Shown here one piece after another: positions 1 to 5,163 of a stretch of DNA of 5,163 nucleotides. Position 1 is the first letter of the stretch; each line of letters begins with the position of its first letter. Source of the DNA: Actinomycetota bacterium (lineage in GTDB: Bacteria > Actinomycetota > Humimicrobiia > Humimicrobiales > Humimicrobiaceae). The translations under genes and the position numbers were made by a program. The DNA is taken from the NCBI GenBank assembly GCA_018894445.1, contig JAHIPJ010000082.1:1-5163 (forward strand), written 5' to 3'. Under the pieces are notes generated by a model that had not been told where the DNA came from, searched no databases, and was given only the letters and a program-made list of their open reading frames with translations.

Positions 1-261
1 TCAGTATCAATGGGTATGCAGAATTTTATTTTTTTTATTGCACTGGTTTCTATTCTAATGGGTTTTGGAAACTTAATTCCAGTTCTCCCTTTAGATGGAG
101 GACATATCGTATTAATCATAATCGAGACCATAAGGAAAAGACCTGTTCCCAGGAAAGTTTTGGAGGTTCTCAATTCTATAGGAATATTCATTCTGGTTTC
201 CATACTTATCATTGGTCTTGTTTTTGATATAATAAATCCTTTCAATATCACGAATATGTAA
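1..261 (+). CDS. rseP: RseP/RasP-family site-2 zinc metalloprotease, C-terminal fragment (5' end outside window)
   Basis: The reading frame is open from base 1, so this is the 3' end of a longer gene; the ATG at 10 is internal. The 86 visible residues hold two hydrophobic stretches (bases about 22-90 and 184-234) flanking NLIPVLPLDGGHI. That is the conserved NxxPxxxLDGG motif of peptidase family M50, whose Asp (codon 94-96) is the third zinc ligand; the HExxH motif and PDZ domain would lie upstream. Known family members sit in the cytoplasmic membrane and cut anti-sigma factors or remnant signal peptides within the bilayer. The fragment ends a few residues after the last membrane segment, as in complete homologues, so the C-terminus looks intact. 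ispG starts 24 bases downstream, in line with the common dxr-rseP-ispG order. The family call is firm; the actual substrate cannot be told. Confidence 0.9.
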   Translation, partial: SVSMGMQNFIFFIALVSILMGFGNLIPVLPLDGGHIVLIIIETIRKRPVPRKVLEVLNSIGIFILVSILIIGLVFDIINPFNITNM

Positions 262-285
262 TAATTAAATACATAATAATCTCAA

Positions 286-1350
286 ATGCAAATAAAAAGA
301 AAAAAAACCAGGATTATACAGGTAGGGAAATTGAAGATAGGAGGCAGCAGCCCTATTATTGTCCAGTCCATGACTAAAAGCAAGCTGGAGGATTTAGACG
401 ACATTAGAAGTGAAATAAAAGAGCTGATCGGGAGTGGTTGCGAGCTCATTAGAATAGCGATACCCGAAAAGATATCCATAAGTTATCTTAAACGATTAAT
501 TGATGAAGGGATTTTTTCAGTTCCAGCAGTAGCTGATATTCAATTTGATTACAGGTTAGCTCTGGAATGTATGGACATAGGGGTAGATGGCATAAGAATA
601 AATCCGGGTAATATAGGTGGGCATGAGCGAGTTGGAGAGATTGTAGAAAAAGCCAAAAAGAAAAAAATTGCCGTAAGGATTGGAATAAATTCAGGTTCTA
701 TAGATAAAAAGATTTTGAAAGAAAATAACGGGAACATTGTCAACTCAATGGTTGAAAGCGCGCTGGAAAATGTTAGACTTTTAGAAAGTTTAAAATTTAA
801 AAATTTTAAAATATCGGCAAAAGCATCATCAGTTCTGGATACCATAAATGTATATGAGCTAGTATCAAATAAAGTTGATTATCCTTTACATCTAGGTGTG
901 ACTGAAGCAGGACCTAAATTCAGGGGCAGCATAAAGTCTTCAGTGGGCATTGGTATCTTACTGTCTAAAGGAATAGGAGATACCATCAGGGTTTCGCTGA
1001 CCGGAAAATCAATTGATGAAGTAAAAGCTGCATATATAATTCTTAATAGTTTAGGCTTAAGAAAGGTGGGAGTGGATATCATTTCCTGTCCCACATGCGG
1101 AAGAACGACGGATGATTTAGAGCAAATTGTAGATGAAATTGAGAAGCTGACTGCAGATATAAAAAAGAATTTGAAATTAGCAGTTATGGGTTGTATTGTA
1201 AATGGACCTGGAGAGGCAAAAGATGCAGATCTGGGGATAGCCTTTGGTAAAGATAAGGCTGCAGTATTTTTAAAGGGCAGAGTGATAAAAAGAGTAGATA
1301 AAAATATTGCAGCTAAAGAATTAAAAAAGGAGTTAGAAAGATTAGTTTAA
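286..1350 (+). CDS. ispG: 4-hydroxy-3-methylbut-2-en-1-yl diphosphate synthase IspG (GcpE)
   Basis: IspG reductively opens 2-C-methyl-erythritol 2,4-cyclodiphosphate to HMBPP, the penultimate step of the MEP isoprenoid pathway, using a [4Fe-4S] cluster and electrons from flavodoxin or ferredoxin in the cytoplasm. At 354 residues it is close to the short bacterial form (about 350-370). The N-terminal TIM barrel (about 1-245) shows VQSMT, VADIQFDYRLAL, RINPGNIG, HLGVTEAG and GIGDTIRVSLT. The C-terminal reductase-like domain carries the cluster ligands C268 and C271 (SCPTCGRT), C303 and E310 (GCIVNGPGE), matching C270, C273, C305 and E312 of the E. coli enzyme. The usual KASDV reads KASSV here. 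The ATG at 286 fits the start of homologues, but no Shine-Dalgarno precedes it, so translation may be coupled to the upstream gene. The next gene follows after 21 bases, probably in the same operon. Confidence 0.98.
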   Translation: MQIKRKKTRIIQVGKLKIGGSSPIIVQSMTKSKLEDLDDIRSEIKELIGSGCELIRIAIPEKISISYLKRLIDEGIFSVPAVADIQFDYRLALECMDIGVDGIRINPGNIGGHERVGEIVEKAKKKKIAVRIGINSGSIDKKILKENNGNIVNSMVESALENVRLLESLKFKNFKISAKASSVLDTINVYELVSNKVDYPLHLGVTEAGPKFRGSIKSSVGIGILLSKGIGDTIRVSLTGKSIDEVKAAYIILNSLGLRKVGVDIISCPTCGRTTDDLEQIVDEIEKLTADIKKNLKLAVMGCIVNGPGEAKDADLGIAFGKDKAAVFLKGRVIKRVDKNIAAKELKKELERLV

Positions 1351-1360
1351 ATAGGTAAAA

Positions 1361-1365
1361 GGGAG
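1361..1365 (+). promoter_or_regulatory. Ribosome binding site supporting the TTG start of proS
   Basis: GGGAG lies six bases before the TTG at 1372, a normal Shine-Dalgarno distance. It decides the start: the frame is closed upstream by the ispG stop codon, there is no in-frame ATG before the conserved N-terminus, and the first internal ATG is about 60 codons in, past essential sequence. Confidence 0.8.
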
Positions 1366-1371
1366 CTTAAA

Positions 1372-2709
1372 TTGAAATTTTCTCAATTTTTTATTCCAAC
1401 TTTAAAAGAAATACCCAGCGAAGCCGAAATACCAAGCCATTCCTTAGCTCTGAGAGCTGGACTTATCAGAAAAGTTGCATCAGGTATTTATTCTTTTTTG
1501 CCACTGGGATTCAGAGTCCTAAAAAAAATTGAAGAGATAATTAGACAGGAAATGAATAATTCGGGAGCTATCGAGTTATTTTTACCGGTTATGCAACCTT
1601 CGGTTTTATGGGAAAAGTCAGGTAGGTGGAAAGAGTATGGTCCTGAAATGTTCAGGTTAAAAGATAGGAACAAAAGGGATTTCTGTCTTGGACCTACTCA
1701 TGAGGAGCTAATAACCTATCTGGCATATTTAGATTTGAAATCATATAAAAATCTGCCTGTAAATTTATATCAAATCCAGGTCAAGTTCAGGGATGAAATG
1801 AGACCGAGATATGGGTTACTCAGAGCCAGAGAGTTTATTATGAAAGATGCCTATAGTTTCTGCAGGAACGATGATGATTTGGTGGTTATTTATAAGAAGA
1901 TGTACGATGCTTATTGCAGGATACTTGAAAGAATTGGTCTCCAGTACAAGGTGGTTGAGGCTGAGACGGGGCTGATCGGCGGGAGCTATTCCCATGAATT
2001 TATGGTACTTGCTGAAAATGGTGAAGAAAAATTGGTTTTTTGTCCGGCATGCGGTTATTCAGCAAATTATGAAATGTCAAAATCCATTTCTGAGACTGGT
2101 AAGGAAAATAAAGATAATAAAATAAACAAGTGGGGCGATTTTACTTATCCAGAGCAGGGAGACAGATGTATTAATTGCGGGAAAGAACTGAAGATTGAAA
2201 AAGGAATTGAGGTTGGACATATTTTCAAGTTGGGCGATAAATACAGTAAAAAGTTGGATGCCAGATTCCTGGATGTAGATGGAAAGTTGAAGCCTTTAGT
2301 TATGGGCTGTTACGGAATAGGGGTCAGTAGAATACTTGCAGCAGCGATAGAACAACTGCACGATGATAAAGGGATAATATGGCCGCCTTCTATAGCTCCA
2401 TTTACAGTTAATATTATTGTTACCACTGAAAAAAATAGCGAGTTATCTAAAGCAAGCGACATGATATGTAAGACTTTAAAAAAATTAGATGTCGAAGTTC
2501 TTTATGATGATAGAGATGTAAGTGCAGGAATAAAATTTAAAGATTCAGATTTAATAGGAATCCCTGTTAGATTTATTTTAGGCAGGAAATTTCTGGGCAG
2601 TAGATTAATTGATGTTGAGTATAGGAAAGATTGTAAGAGAGTAGAGCTACCCGTAGATTCTATTCCAAAGTTTATAAAAGAATTTGAGGCTGCAAATAGC
2701 CTCAAATAA
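1372..2709 (+). CDS. proS: Prolyl-tRNA synthetase, bacterial type with INS editing domain almost absent
   Basis: This class II synthetase charges tRNA-Pro with proline in the cytoplasm. The TTG start gives MKFSQFFIPTLKEIPSEAE, aligning with the usual N-terminus. Visible catalytic parts are motif 1 (GIYSFLPLGFRVL to LPVMQP), the TXE loop GPTHEE (T109-E111), motif 2 from F139 to about Y161 (FRDEMRPRYGLLRAREF) and motif 3 GCYGIGVSR (312-320). The C-terminal anticodon-binding domain (about 345-445) contains DDRDVSAGIKFKDSDLIGIP. At 445 residues it is much shorter than E. coli ProRS (572). The loss falls between motifs 2 and 3, where the roughly 180-residue INS domain that deacylates Ala-tRNA-Pro normally sits; only about 38 residues remain, bounded by C224/C227 and C266/C269. 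Flanking matches such as IEVGHIFKLGDKYS are intact and the frame is clean, so this is a natural short form rather than a broken gene. It follows ispG by 21 bases. Confidence 0.97.
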   Translation: MKFSQFFIPTLKEIPSEAEIPSHSLALRAGLIRKVASGIYSFLPLGFRVLKKIEEIIRQEMNNSGAIELFLPVMQPSVLWEKSGRWKEYGPEMFRLKDRNKRDFCLGPTHEELITYLAYLDLKSYKNLPVNLYQIQVKFRDEMRPRYGLLRAREFIMKDAYSFCRNDDDLVVIYKKMYDAYCRILERIGLQYKVVEAETGLIGGSYSHEFMVLAENGEEKLVFCPACGYSANYEMSKSISETGKENKDNKINKWGDFTYPEQGDRCINCGKELKIEKGIEVGHIFKLGDKYSKKLDARFLDVDGKLKPLVMGCYGIGVSRILAAAIEQLHDDKGIIWPPSIAPFTVNIIVTTEKNSELSKASDMICKTLKKLDVEVLYDDRDVSAGIKFKDSDLIGIPVRFILGRKFLGSRLIDVEYRKDCKRVELPVDSIPKFIKEFEAANSLK

Positions 2710-2716
2710 CCTCAAA

Positions 2717-4885
2717 ATGAACAATCAAAAAAGTAAAATCAGAGGAATTTTAGAGAAGATTATTTTTAAAAATTCTGAAACCGGGTTTATAGTTGGAAAA
2801 GTAAGGTTAGAGGATAATAGTCTGGCAACCATTGTAGGAAATGCTTTTGAGCTTCAATGTGGTGAAAAATTGGAAGTGACTGGAAAATGGATTTTAAACA
2901 GGAATTATGGACAACAATTTGAAATTGAAAGCATTAAGACAACTGAACCAGCTACTGCTGTTGGTATCGAGAATTATTTAGGCTCAGGTTTAATAAAAGG
3001 TATTGGACCGGTAATGGCAAACAGAATAGTTTCTCATTTTAAGCTTGACACTTTAAAAATACTGGATGAAGAGCCAAAAAGATTAAATGAGATAGATGGT
3101 ATTGGTAAAAAAAGAATAAATTTAATTTCAAAATCCTGGAAAAAACATAAAAATATAAGAGAGGTTATGATCTTTTTGCAATCCTATGGAATAAGCAATA
3201 CTTATGCTACAAAAATTTATAATAATTACGGTGATAATTCCATAAATGTTATAAAGGTAAACCCTTATAGGCTGTCAGAGGATATATTTGGAATAGGTTT
3301 TAAAACTGCAGATAAAATTGCATTAAAAACAGGTATTGAAAAAGATTCGTTGTTCAGGATAAAGGCAGGAATAATTCATTTACTAAAGTCTGCAGAGGGA
3401 GAAGGGCATTGCTACTTCCCATATGAAGAATTTATAGAGATAGCAGAAAATTTTCTTTGCACGGAATTAGGAAAGATTATCGATGCTTTAAGTAAACTTG
3501 AAGGGGATGGAAGAATAATTATTGTTAAAGATAATGTAAGCAAAGTTTATCTGGCCAGTATCTATAATGCTGAAAAATACGTAAGTGGAAAAATTCTGGC
3601 GCTTTTAGGCGATGAAATGGAACATAAGATGAGGGGAAGCAAAAAGGATGGTATATACGATTTAATAAATAATCTGGCAGCAAAAGAAAGAATAATTCTG
3701 GATGATATTCAGATAAAAGCCATTGAAAAGGCGGTAAATGAAAAAATACTGGTTATAACCGGAAGTCCAGGTACAGGAAAAAGTACCATACTGAATTTTG
3801 TTATAAAAATTTTTGAAAAGGAAAATAAAAGCGTTCTTTTAGGCGCTCCAACGGGAAGAGCTTCTAAAAGGCTGCGTGAGACTACTGGTAAGGAAGCAAA
3901 AACTATACATAGGCTTCTAAATTACAACCCAAAATTAAATAAATTTTTAAAAAATGAAAAAAACCCTATTAATGCAGATATTGTAATAATTGATGAAGCT
4001 TCAATGCTGGATATAAGGTTGATGAGAAATTTGCTTTTAGCCGTAAAACCTCAAACCTGTGTCATTTTTGTAGGTGATGTAGACCAATTACCCGCAATAG
4101 GTCCTGGAAACGTTTTAAGTGATATAATCAGTTCAGGTATAGTTCCTGTAATTGAACTTAAAAATATATACAGGCAGGAGGGTGAAAGTCTTATTATACA
4201 TAATGCCCATAAAGTCCGGGATGGCCAGTTTCCATATATCGGTAAACCAAAAAATAATGATTTCTTCTTTATTGAAAAAAATGAGCCTGAAGAAGTTGTT
4301 GATTTGATATTAAATCTATTAACCCAAAAGATTCCTAAGAGCTTTAATTACAATCCCCTTTATGATGTCCAGGTTCTGGTTCCTACCAATAAAGGAATTG
4401 TAGGAGTTAATAATTTAAACTCCAAAATTCAGGATACTTTAAATTTTAATAGTCAAAAAGTGTTAAGGGGTTCTGTGCAGTACCGATTAAATGACAAAGT
4501 AATGCAGTTAAAAAATAATTACGAGAAAGATGTTTATAATGGGGATATAGGATTTATAAACGGTATAGATATGGAAATGGAAGAAATCACAGTAAATTTT
4601 GATGGCAGAACTGTTGACTATAGTTTTTTTGAGCTGGACGAATTAAGTTTATCTTATGCTATATCTATTCATAAATCTCAAGGGTCTGAGTTCAAATGTG
4701 TCATAATACCCCTCTTAACTTCTCATTATATGCTGCTGCAAAGAAATTTACTTTATACAGCGATTACCAGGGCCAGGGAACTTGTGGTAATGGTTGGAAG
4801 TAAAAAGGCAATAGGGATGGCAGTAAATAGAAATATTGTTGAAAAGAGATATACTGGTTTAAAGGAATTGCTTAGAAATTTTTAA
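2717..4885 (+). CDS. recD2: RecD2-like ATP-dependent 5'-3' DNA helicase (SF1B)
   Basis: The 722-residue length is close to Deinococcus RecD2 (715). The N-terminal OB-like segment (LEKIIFKNSETGFIVGKV) is followed by helix-hairpin-helix units around G95-I96-G97, G128-I129-G130 and G192-I193-G194, expected to bind DNA. The motor then shows Walker A GSPGTGKST (349-357), motif Ia APTGR (377-381) with TIHRLL (396-401), Walker B DEAS (D426, E427), motif III GDVDQLP (453-459), IYRQ (484-487), KNNYEKDVYNGD (599-610), SIHKSQGSE (650-658) and motif VI YTAITRARE (680-688). Known RecD2 proteins act without RecB and RecC in fork maintenance, repair and tolerance of DNA damage. I prefer the ATG at 2717, seven bases after proS; an in-frame TTG at 2684 would add 11 residues and overlap proS by 26 bases. 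Neither start has a clear Shine-Dalgarno, which suggests translational coupling to proS. Confidence 0.95.
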   Translation: MNNQKSKIRGILEKIIFKNSETGFIVGKVRLEDNSLATIVGNAFELQCGEKLEVTGKWILNRNYGQQFEIESIKTTEPATAVGIENYLGSGLIKGIGPVMANRIVSHFKLDTLKILDEEPKRLNEIDGIGKKRINLISKSWKKHKNIREVMIFLQSYGISNTYATKIYNNYGDNSINVIKVNPYRLSEDIFGIGFKTADKIALKTGIEKDSLFRIKAGIIHLLKSAEGEGHCYFPYEEFIEIAENFLCTELGKIIDALSKLEGDGRIIIVKDNVSKVYLASIYNAEKYVSGKILALLGDEMEHKMRGSKKDGIYDLINNLAAKERIILDDIQIKAIEKAVNEKILVITGSPGTGKSTILNFVIKIFEKENKSVLLGAPTGRASKRLRETTGKEAKTIHRLLNYNPKLNKFLKNEKNPINADIVIIDEASMLDIRLMRNLLLAVKPQTCVIFVGDVDQLPAIGPGNVLSDIISSGIVPVIELKNIYRQEGESLIIHNAHKVRDGQFPYIGKPKNNDFFFIEKNEPEEVVDLILNLLTQKIPKSFNYNPLYDVQVLVPTNKGIVGVNNLNSKIQDTLNFNSQKVLRGSVQYRLNDKVMQLKNNYEKDVYNGDIGFINGIDMEMEEITVNFDGRTVDYSFFELDELSLSYAISIHKSQGSEFKCVIIPLLTSHYMLLQRNLLYTAITRARELVVMVGSKKAIGMAVNRNIVEKRYTGLKELLRNF

Positions 4886-4960
4886 TGAATTCCACTGGCA
4901 TATATTATATTATTGTAATTATTAGGGAAGTATGTCCCAAAAATTCACTATAAAAAATTA

Positions 4961-4970
4961 TACCCGGGTA
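4961..4970. repeat. Perfect 10-base palindrome TACCCGGGTA
   Basis: The site is fully self-complementary, with six G/C bases in a row inside very AT-rich spacer, which makes it stand out locally. It lies 75 bases past the recD2 stop and upstream of the candidate promoter. It could be an operator half of some regulator or a chance palindrome; nothing seen here decides this. Confidence 0.35.
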
Positions 4971-4985
4971 AGGTTGTTTTGTGAT

Positions 4986-5015
4986 AAAATAAAAAAATCA
5001 CTCGTCAGAGCTGAT
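4986..5015 (-). terminator. Weak candidate intrinsic terminator on the minus strand
   Basis: ATCACTC (4997-5003) pairs with GAG and TGAT (5008-5010, 5012-5015) around a GTCA loop, with C5011 bulged. Read on the minus strand, this seven-pair stem is followed at once by a T-rich run (complement of the A-rich 4986-4996). That is the layout of a Rho-independent terminator, but the stem has only three G-C pairs and a bulge. No minus-strand gene that would need it is visible in the window. It might also act as a simple hairpin in the + transcript. Confidence 0.25.
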
Positions 5016-5030
5016 AGGCAATTCGCTTGA

Positions 5031-5058
5031 TTGATTTCATTTATAAAAATATTAAAAT
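5031..5058 (+). promoter_or_regulatory. Candidate sigma-70 promoter for the gene at 5112
   Basis: TTGATT (5031-5036) is four of six to the -35 consensus. After a 16-base spacer, TAAAAT (5053-5058) is five of six to the -10 consensus. A start near 5065 would leave a leader of about 45 bases before the ATG at 5112. An overlapping alternative pairs TTGATT at 5027 with TATTAA at 5050 over 17 bases. In DNA this AT-rich such matches arise often by chance; position before a new gene is the main support. Confidence 0.4.
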
Positions 5059-5062
5059 AGAC

Positions 5063-5100
5063 ACAAAGTAATACATTTCTAGCTCCGTTAAGAACTTTGT
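5063..5100 (+). repeat. Inverted repeat ACAAAGT / ACTTTGT in the leader of the right-edge gene
   Basis: ACAAAGT (5063-5069) and ACTTTGT (5094-5100) are exact reverse complements separated by 24 bases. The left arm begins just after the candidate -10 box and the right arm ends three bases before the AGGA of the ribosome binding site. It could form a leader hairpin or be a two-site operator. Seven AT-rich base pairs over a 24-base loop are weak as RNA structure. Confidence 0.3.
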
Positions 5101-5102
5101 AA

Positions 5103-5106
5103 AGGA
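5103..5106 (+). promoter_or_regulatory. Ribosome binding site of the right-edge gene
   Basis: AGGA, within AAAGGAAG, lies five bases before the ATG at 5112. It is the main evidence that a real gene starts there, since only 17 codons are visible. Confidence 0.6.
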
Positions 5107-5111
5107 AGAAG

Positions 5112-5163
5112 ATGGAGAAATTCAAACTCGCCAAATTTAAATTCGATCTCACAGTTCAAGAAA
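5112..5163 (+). CDS. Start of an unidentified gene, cut by the window edge (possibly Cas6-like)
   Basis: Seventeen codons are visible, MEKFKLAKFKFDLTVQE, opening at an ATG with a good Shine-Dalgarno and a candidate promoter about 54 bases upstream. The frame is still open at the end of the window. The alternating hydrophobic and charged residues suggest an initial beta strand. Many RAMP-type proteins, Cas6-family pre-crRNA endoribonucleases among them, begin with a similar K-x-x-x-F-x-F-x-L-x-x-x-E strand before a PPYKGSxxRGxFG-like stretch. That stretch would lie outside the window, so the resemblance is only a hint. Any protein starting with a beta strand could look like this. The separate promoter and the 226-base gap suggest it does not belong to the upstream operon. 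Confidence 0.5.
   Translation, partial: MEKFKLAKFKFDLTVQE

Larger units (their letters stand above)
4886..5111. other. AT-rich intergenic region between recD2 and the next gene
   Basis: This spacer of 226 bases holds no convincing gene on either strand. It contains a 10-base palindrome, a bulged hairpin, a candidate promoter and a 7-base inverted repeat, each listed separately. A further imperfect palindrome, GGGAAGTATGTCCC (4925-4938), is symmetric at 10 of 14 positions but has no T-run after it. I see no typical intrinsic terminator for recD2 on the + strand, no CRISPR-type repeats, no tRNA and no recognisable riboswitch. Confidence 0.6.

Noticed and set aside
282..1094. Minus-strand open frames opposite ispG
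   Set aside because: They lie wholly within a well-conserved ispG reading frame and show no family motifs; they are antisense shadows.
2041..2220. proS as a frameshifted or decayed gene because of its short length
   Set aside because: The frame is continuous from the conserved N-terminus through motif 3 to the anticodon domain, and sequence on both sides of the gap matches the family, so an in-frame natural deletion fits better.
1488..2705. Minus-strand open frames opposite proS
   Set aside because: They mirror conserved ProRS sequence and have no motif of their own.
2684..2716. TTG at 2684 as the start of recD2
   Set aside because: It would overlap proS by 26 bases and add 11 residues not needed by the family. 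It has no better ribosome site than the ATG at 2717, though it cannot be fully excluded.
4925..4938. GGGAAGTATGTCCC as the recD2 terminator
   Set aside because: Only four outer base pairs form and the sequence after it is A-rich rather than T-rich on the + strand.
4981..5001. GTGAT-N11-ATCAC as a CRP/FNR-type operator
   Set aside because: The half sites are five bases with an 11-base A-rich spacer, not the usual TGTGA-N6-TCACA or TTGAT-N4-ATCAA geometry; one arm also overlaps the hairpin at 4997.
4958..5152. Minus-strand open frame of 64 codons in the spacer
   Set aside because: It runs over the spacer, the candidate terminator hairpin and the start of the + strand gene. Its product is Asn-, Leu- and Phe-rich without a recognisable motif, which is common for chance frames in AT-rich DNA.

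Overview
The window looks like part of a bacterial chromosome of low GC content (about one third G+C by eye; AT-rich codons, many AGA/AGG and ATA codons). Four genes sit head to tail on the + strand: the 3' end of a site-2 protease gene (rseP family), ispG, proS and recD2. Gaps between them are 24, 21 and 7 bases. No promoter or terminator is evident between them, so they probably form one transcription unit. A 226-base non-coding stretch follows, and then the first 17 codons of a further + strand gene that the window edge cuts off.

The order rseP-ispG-proS is familiar from Clostridia, other Bacillota and some Actinobacteria, where dxr usually lies just upstream. In Bacillota polC often follows proS; here recD2 does. 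RecD2 is typical of bacteria without a RecBCD complex. The sequence alone does not fix the phylum. A deep-branching or uncultured low-GC bacterium is a reasonable guess.

Layout: 1-261, C-terminal part of a membrane zinc protease with the third catalytic motif. 286-1350, IspG, the iron-sulfur enzyme of the penultimate MEP isoprenoid step. 1372-2709, a bacterial-type prolyl-tRNA synthetase starting at TTG, which lacks nearly all of the INS editing domain and carries two CxxC pairs around the deletion site. 2717-4885, RecD2, a superfamily 1B 5'-3' DNA helicase, with all main helicase motifs visible. 4886-5111, AT-rich spacer with a candidate sigma-70 promoter and several small inverted repeats. 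5112-5163, start of a gene with a good Shine-Dalgarno, whose few visible residues are faintly like the start of Cas6-type RAMP proteins.

The genes do not form one pathway. They join envelope stress proteolysis, isoprenoid synthesis, tRNA charging and DNA repair or fork maintenance in a housekeeping operon. No new system is demonstrated in this window. The points most worth following are the reduced ProRS and the truncated gene at the right edge.
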